64,000 nucleotides of DNA from Saururus chinensis (Eukaryota; Streptophyta; Magnoliopsida; Piperales; Saururaceae). The first letter of the stretch is position 1; each line of letters begins with the position of its first letter. Location of the stretch: the NCBI GenBank assembly GCA_035235625.1, contig CP141142.1, forward strand, positions 30,142,995 through 30,206,994. Direction: 5' to 3'. The notes beneath the pieces are model-generated. The model was not told where the DNA came from. It searched no databases and was given only the letters and a program-made list of their open reading frames with translations. Below, one piece after another: positions 61,743 to 64,000 of the stretch. The translations under genes were made by a program, and so were the position numbers.

Positions 61743-62000
61743 GATCCAGCCCTAATGAACCTTCTTGGCCTTTCAAATTTTCCACATCATACCAAATTTC
61801 AGGTTGGAGAGATGATGAATATTTTGATGAGATGTGTTTATCTCACGCCATTTTTTATTACTTTGTTATTGTAATACTGGGATTACCAGCTGAGTTTTCC
61901 TTCACGTCTTGACGATATTTTCCATTAGGTGATCCGGCCCTGCCGTTTAGTTTTTCCACATCATACCAAATGAAAGGTTGGGGAGATGAATCTTTTGAAA
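61743..62000. repeat. Diverged direct repeat downstream of GILT, spacing 188 bp
   Basis: The segment from gatccagccct (61743) reappears at gatccggccct (61931). Both copies share tttccacatcataccaaat and aggttggagagatgaa-type words. It may mark a duplicated piece of a small element. Confidence 0.55.
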
Positions 62001-62122
62001 AAAATTCGCTTGGACCCAAGGTATTATCTAATGGGTCTTGACATGTACTTTACTGTACAATTATGAATCATACTGGCTTGGCTTTTCCTCCTGCAAAAGG
62101 CATTCTGCTATCTTAATTTTAT

Positions 62123-62252
62123 AAAAGGATGAGCAGTTTGTCACCCTATTTCTTGCTAGCCTACCTTATTTATATATTGATGATAGATCTCCATCATTGT
62201 GTTAAAATGGGTTGACCAGCTAAAACAAGGGGTGGGAGACTTCTCACCCTTT
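62123..62252. mobile_element. MITE, copy 2 (opposite orientation to 23616)
   Basis: The left end aaaaggatgagcagtttgtc and the right end, read inward as aaagggtgagaagtctccca, are imperfect inverted repeats. The block order gtttgtcaccctat ... gctagc ... aaaacaaggggtg ... cttctcaccc is that of the unit at 23616-23744 read in reverse. Confidence 0.65.
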
Positions 62253-64000
62253 ATAAAAATTCCTACAACTTCTATTTCCCTCCACTTTCTTCTTCCGTAC
62301 ATGTTGCTTTTCTACCCAAAGCACCATGACTACCACCAATGCCACTTTGTGGCCAAGCCCCCTTGCTGTTGCCGGTTATGCCACCCCACTACCATTGCCT
62401 TCGCTGCTTGCCACTTGCCACTACTAATGCCTCCCCTCCCTTTGGCATTGTGTCAATGTTGTTGTAGACACTAATAGCTCCACCATCGCATTGTCGACCA
62501 CCGCCACTTGTACCATGACACAACCACTATGTTACCCTAATTTTTTCCCAAAATAAAATTTAATGTTTTTACTAACCATTGACATGCCATCGATGTTTTA
62601 GTGAAAAACATATTCAATTGTTAGCAAGTGATGTGTTAGTGAGTGTTAATAAAACTGTAAAAAACCATCATGATAAGAATGTTGGCAGTTACATGGTTAT
62701 GAACCTTAAGAGAATTATATCCTTTAAAAAGGGCAAGAATCATGAAATTATAGATATATTGAAGATTAAAAGAGTCCAAGAAAAAGCAAAGAGTGTAGGA
62801 CACCAATGTGCAAGAGGAATAAAAAACTAGGAGATAAAGGAAAGAATTCTCAAGAAAACCCCAATTTAGAGGTTAGATTGCTAACCTTGAAACCTATGTG
62901 ATCATTGAATTGCAAACCTTGAACCCTAAGTAATCGTTGGATTTCTAGTCATGAACTAGAAAATGCATGTTTAAGTGATTTGATATGAAGCATGTTTCAA
63001 ATAGTATGATTTATTTTAGTGAATAAATTATGATTATAGATTATTAATGGTAAACATGATTTATATGTTTATATGAGTAGCAATTGTAGTTGAAATCAAA
63101 CCTGTTATAAATAAAGATGTTGTGGCTAAATGTTCTTATAAAAGGGAAAGAATTGAGTACCGGAATGAAAAACTTTCTTTATTCTTCTCTGATCAACAAT
63201 GAGTGCATTGATGGATAGAGGAAGATTAACAATACCGGTATGATACGCAGGGGCACGTTGATGTGAAACTCAACAATAGCAATGAGACAGACACATTGGT
63301 GATGACATTAGAGAATTAGACTCATCTTATTCTACTCACTGTTAGCAAGGGATTGACACGTTGATGATGGTGTTGATGGCCATCGACACTGACACCTACA
63401 CATCGATGAGTTATTTAATGGTACATCAGTTCATGATTTTCAAGTAAAGTTTTTATCAATGTTTTCACTGTTTATGAGATGTATATTAATATAATTTACT
63501 TACATAATAGATGTAGGTAAATATCAAAATACTTGATGGAATTATGTGTATTATTGAGGGGTAAGTAAACATTATGTTTAAGACCTATAATGACTAAAAC
63601 ACCCTTAGCTATTCTATATAACACTTTAGGACGAATGGGCCAAGTGTTAGGTTAGACTCCAAAAATATGTTCTTCGGCCACGTAGAGGGGGTTCATGGTA
63701 GCAAATATGACTACAACTTATGGCTCCCCTTCGCACAAGAGTTTTTATATGTAGATTCTCCCCCTGGTGCTCAAGAGATGGTTCAAATGGTTATAACATT
63801 AAAAGATGCATAACTTCAATGCAACACGACAAAAGGAGGTCACATAGAAACACTGAGAATCTCAATGACTTAGGTTCATTAGCCCTTGTGGGTATTAGCT
63901 TCATGGTGTAGATAAAGTAGGTAATAATCTTTAGCAAGAGTCTGGAGATACACATTTTGAGGAATTACATAGAACTCCTAGATGTTTTTGCCAAATTTAG
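62253..64000. other. No gene recognised
   Basis: AT-rich DNA with short frames. A tgatgatgg/cgttgatg-rich stretch lies at 63.2-63.4 kb. Nothing could be tied to a family. Confidence 0.4.

Overview
The window is nuclear DNA of a flowering plant. Supporting this are split genes with GT/AG introns, plant-specific transcription factor families (trihelix, LOB domain), a nucleus-encoded chloroplast ATP synthase relic, a eukaryotic tRNA-Ile(AAU), and an AT-rich background dominated by nested LTR retrotransposons and MITEs. I cannot name the species from sequence alone. GC-rich first exons stand out sharply from the AT-rich surroundings.

Only four loci look intact: a SIP1-type trihelix transcription factor (+, first exon 6614-7382), a LOB-domain protein (-, 21502-22038), a tRNA-Ile gene (+, 22519-22592) and a five-exon GILT-like thiol reductase (+, 55864-61341). 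These functions are unrelated and there is no operon-like logic. The rest is transposon history.

Layout. 1-6.1 kb: a decayed Mutator-like element with a ULP1-type cysteine protease relic (+) converging on a MURA-type transposase relic (-), with many short palindromic repeats built on cgtg/cacg. 6.6-13.1 kb: trihelix gene with a probable 5.6-kb intron holding two well-bounded TIR elements. 13-21 kb: gene-poor DNA with degenerate repeats and one candidate TTA-flanked inverted-repeat element. 21.5-22.6 kb: LBD gene and tRNA. 23.6-40.1 kb: a wrecked Copia element broken up by a hAT-like element and a 5.07-kb LTR, with two further solo LTRs beside or in it. 40.7-48.8 kb: a second Copia element (-) with both LTRs, PBS and PPT, its integrase split by a 1.55-kb solo LTR. 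50.9-54.8 kb: a chloroplast ATP synthase b' (atpG) pseudogene split by a 3.39-kb solo LTR. 54.9-62.3 kb: the GILT gene, whose introns hold a LINE tail, a Copia LTR and a near-perfect palindromic MITE. 62.3-64 kb: nothing recognised.

The most striking pattern is five complete LTR-like units (three of one 3.3-3.5-kb family, one of 5.07 kb, one of 1.55 kb) with no internal coding region of their own. Three have perfect 5-bp target-site duplications. This indicates repeated LTR-LTR recombination. I found no evidence for a new biochemical system. The best leads are the ULP1-carrying MULE with its palindromic repeats, the split atpG relic, and a MITE family present twice in opposite orientations.
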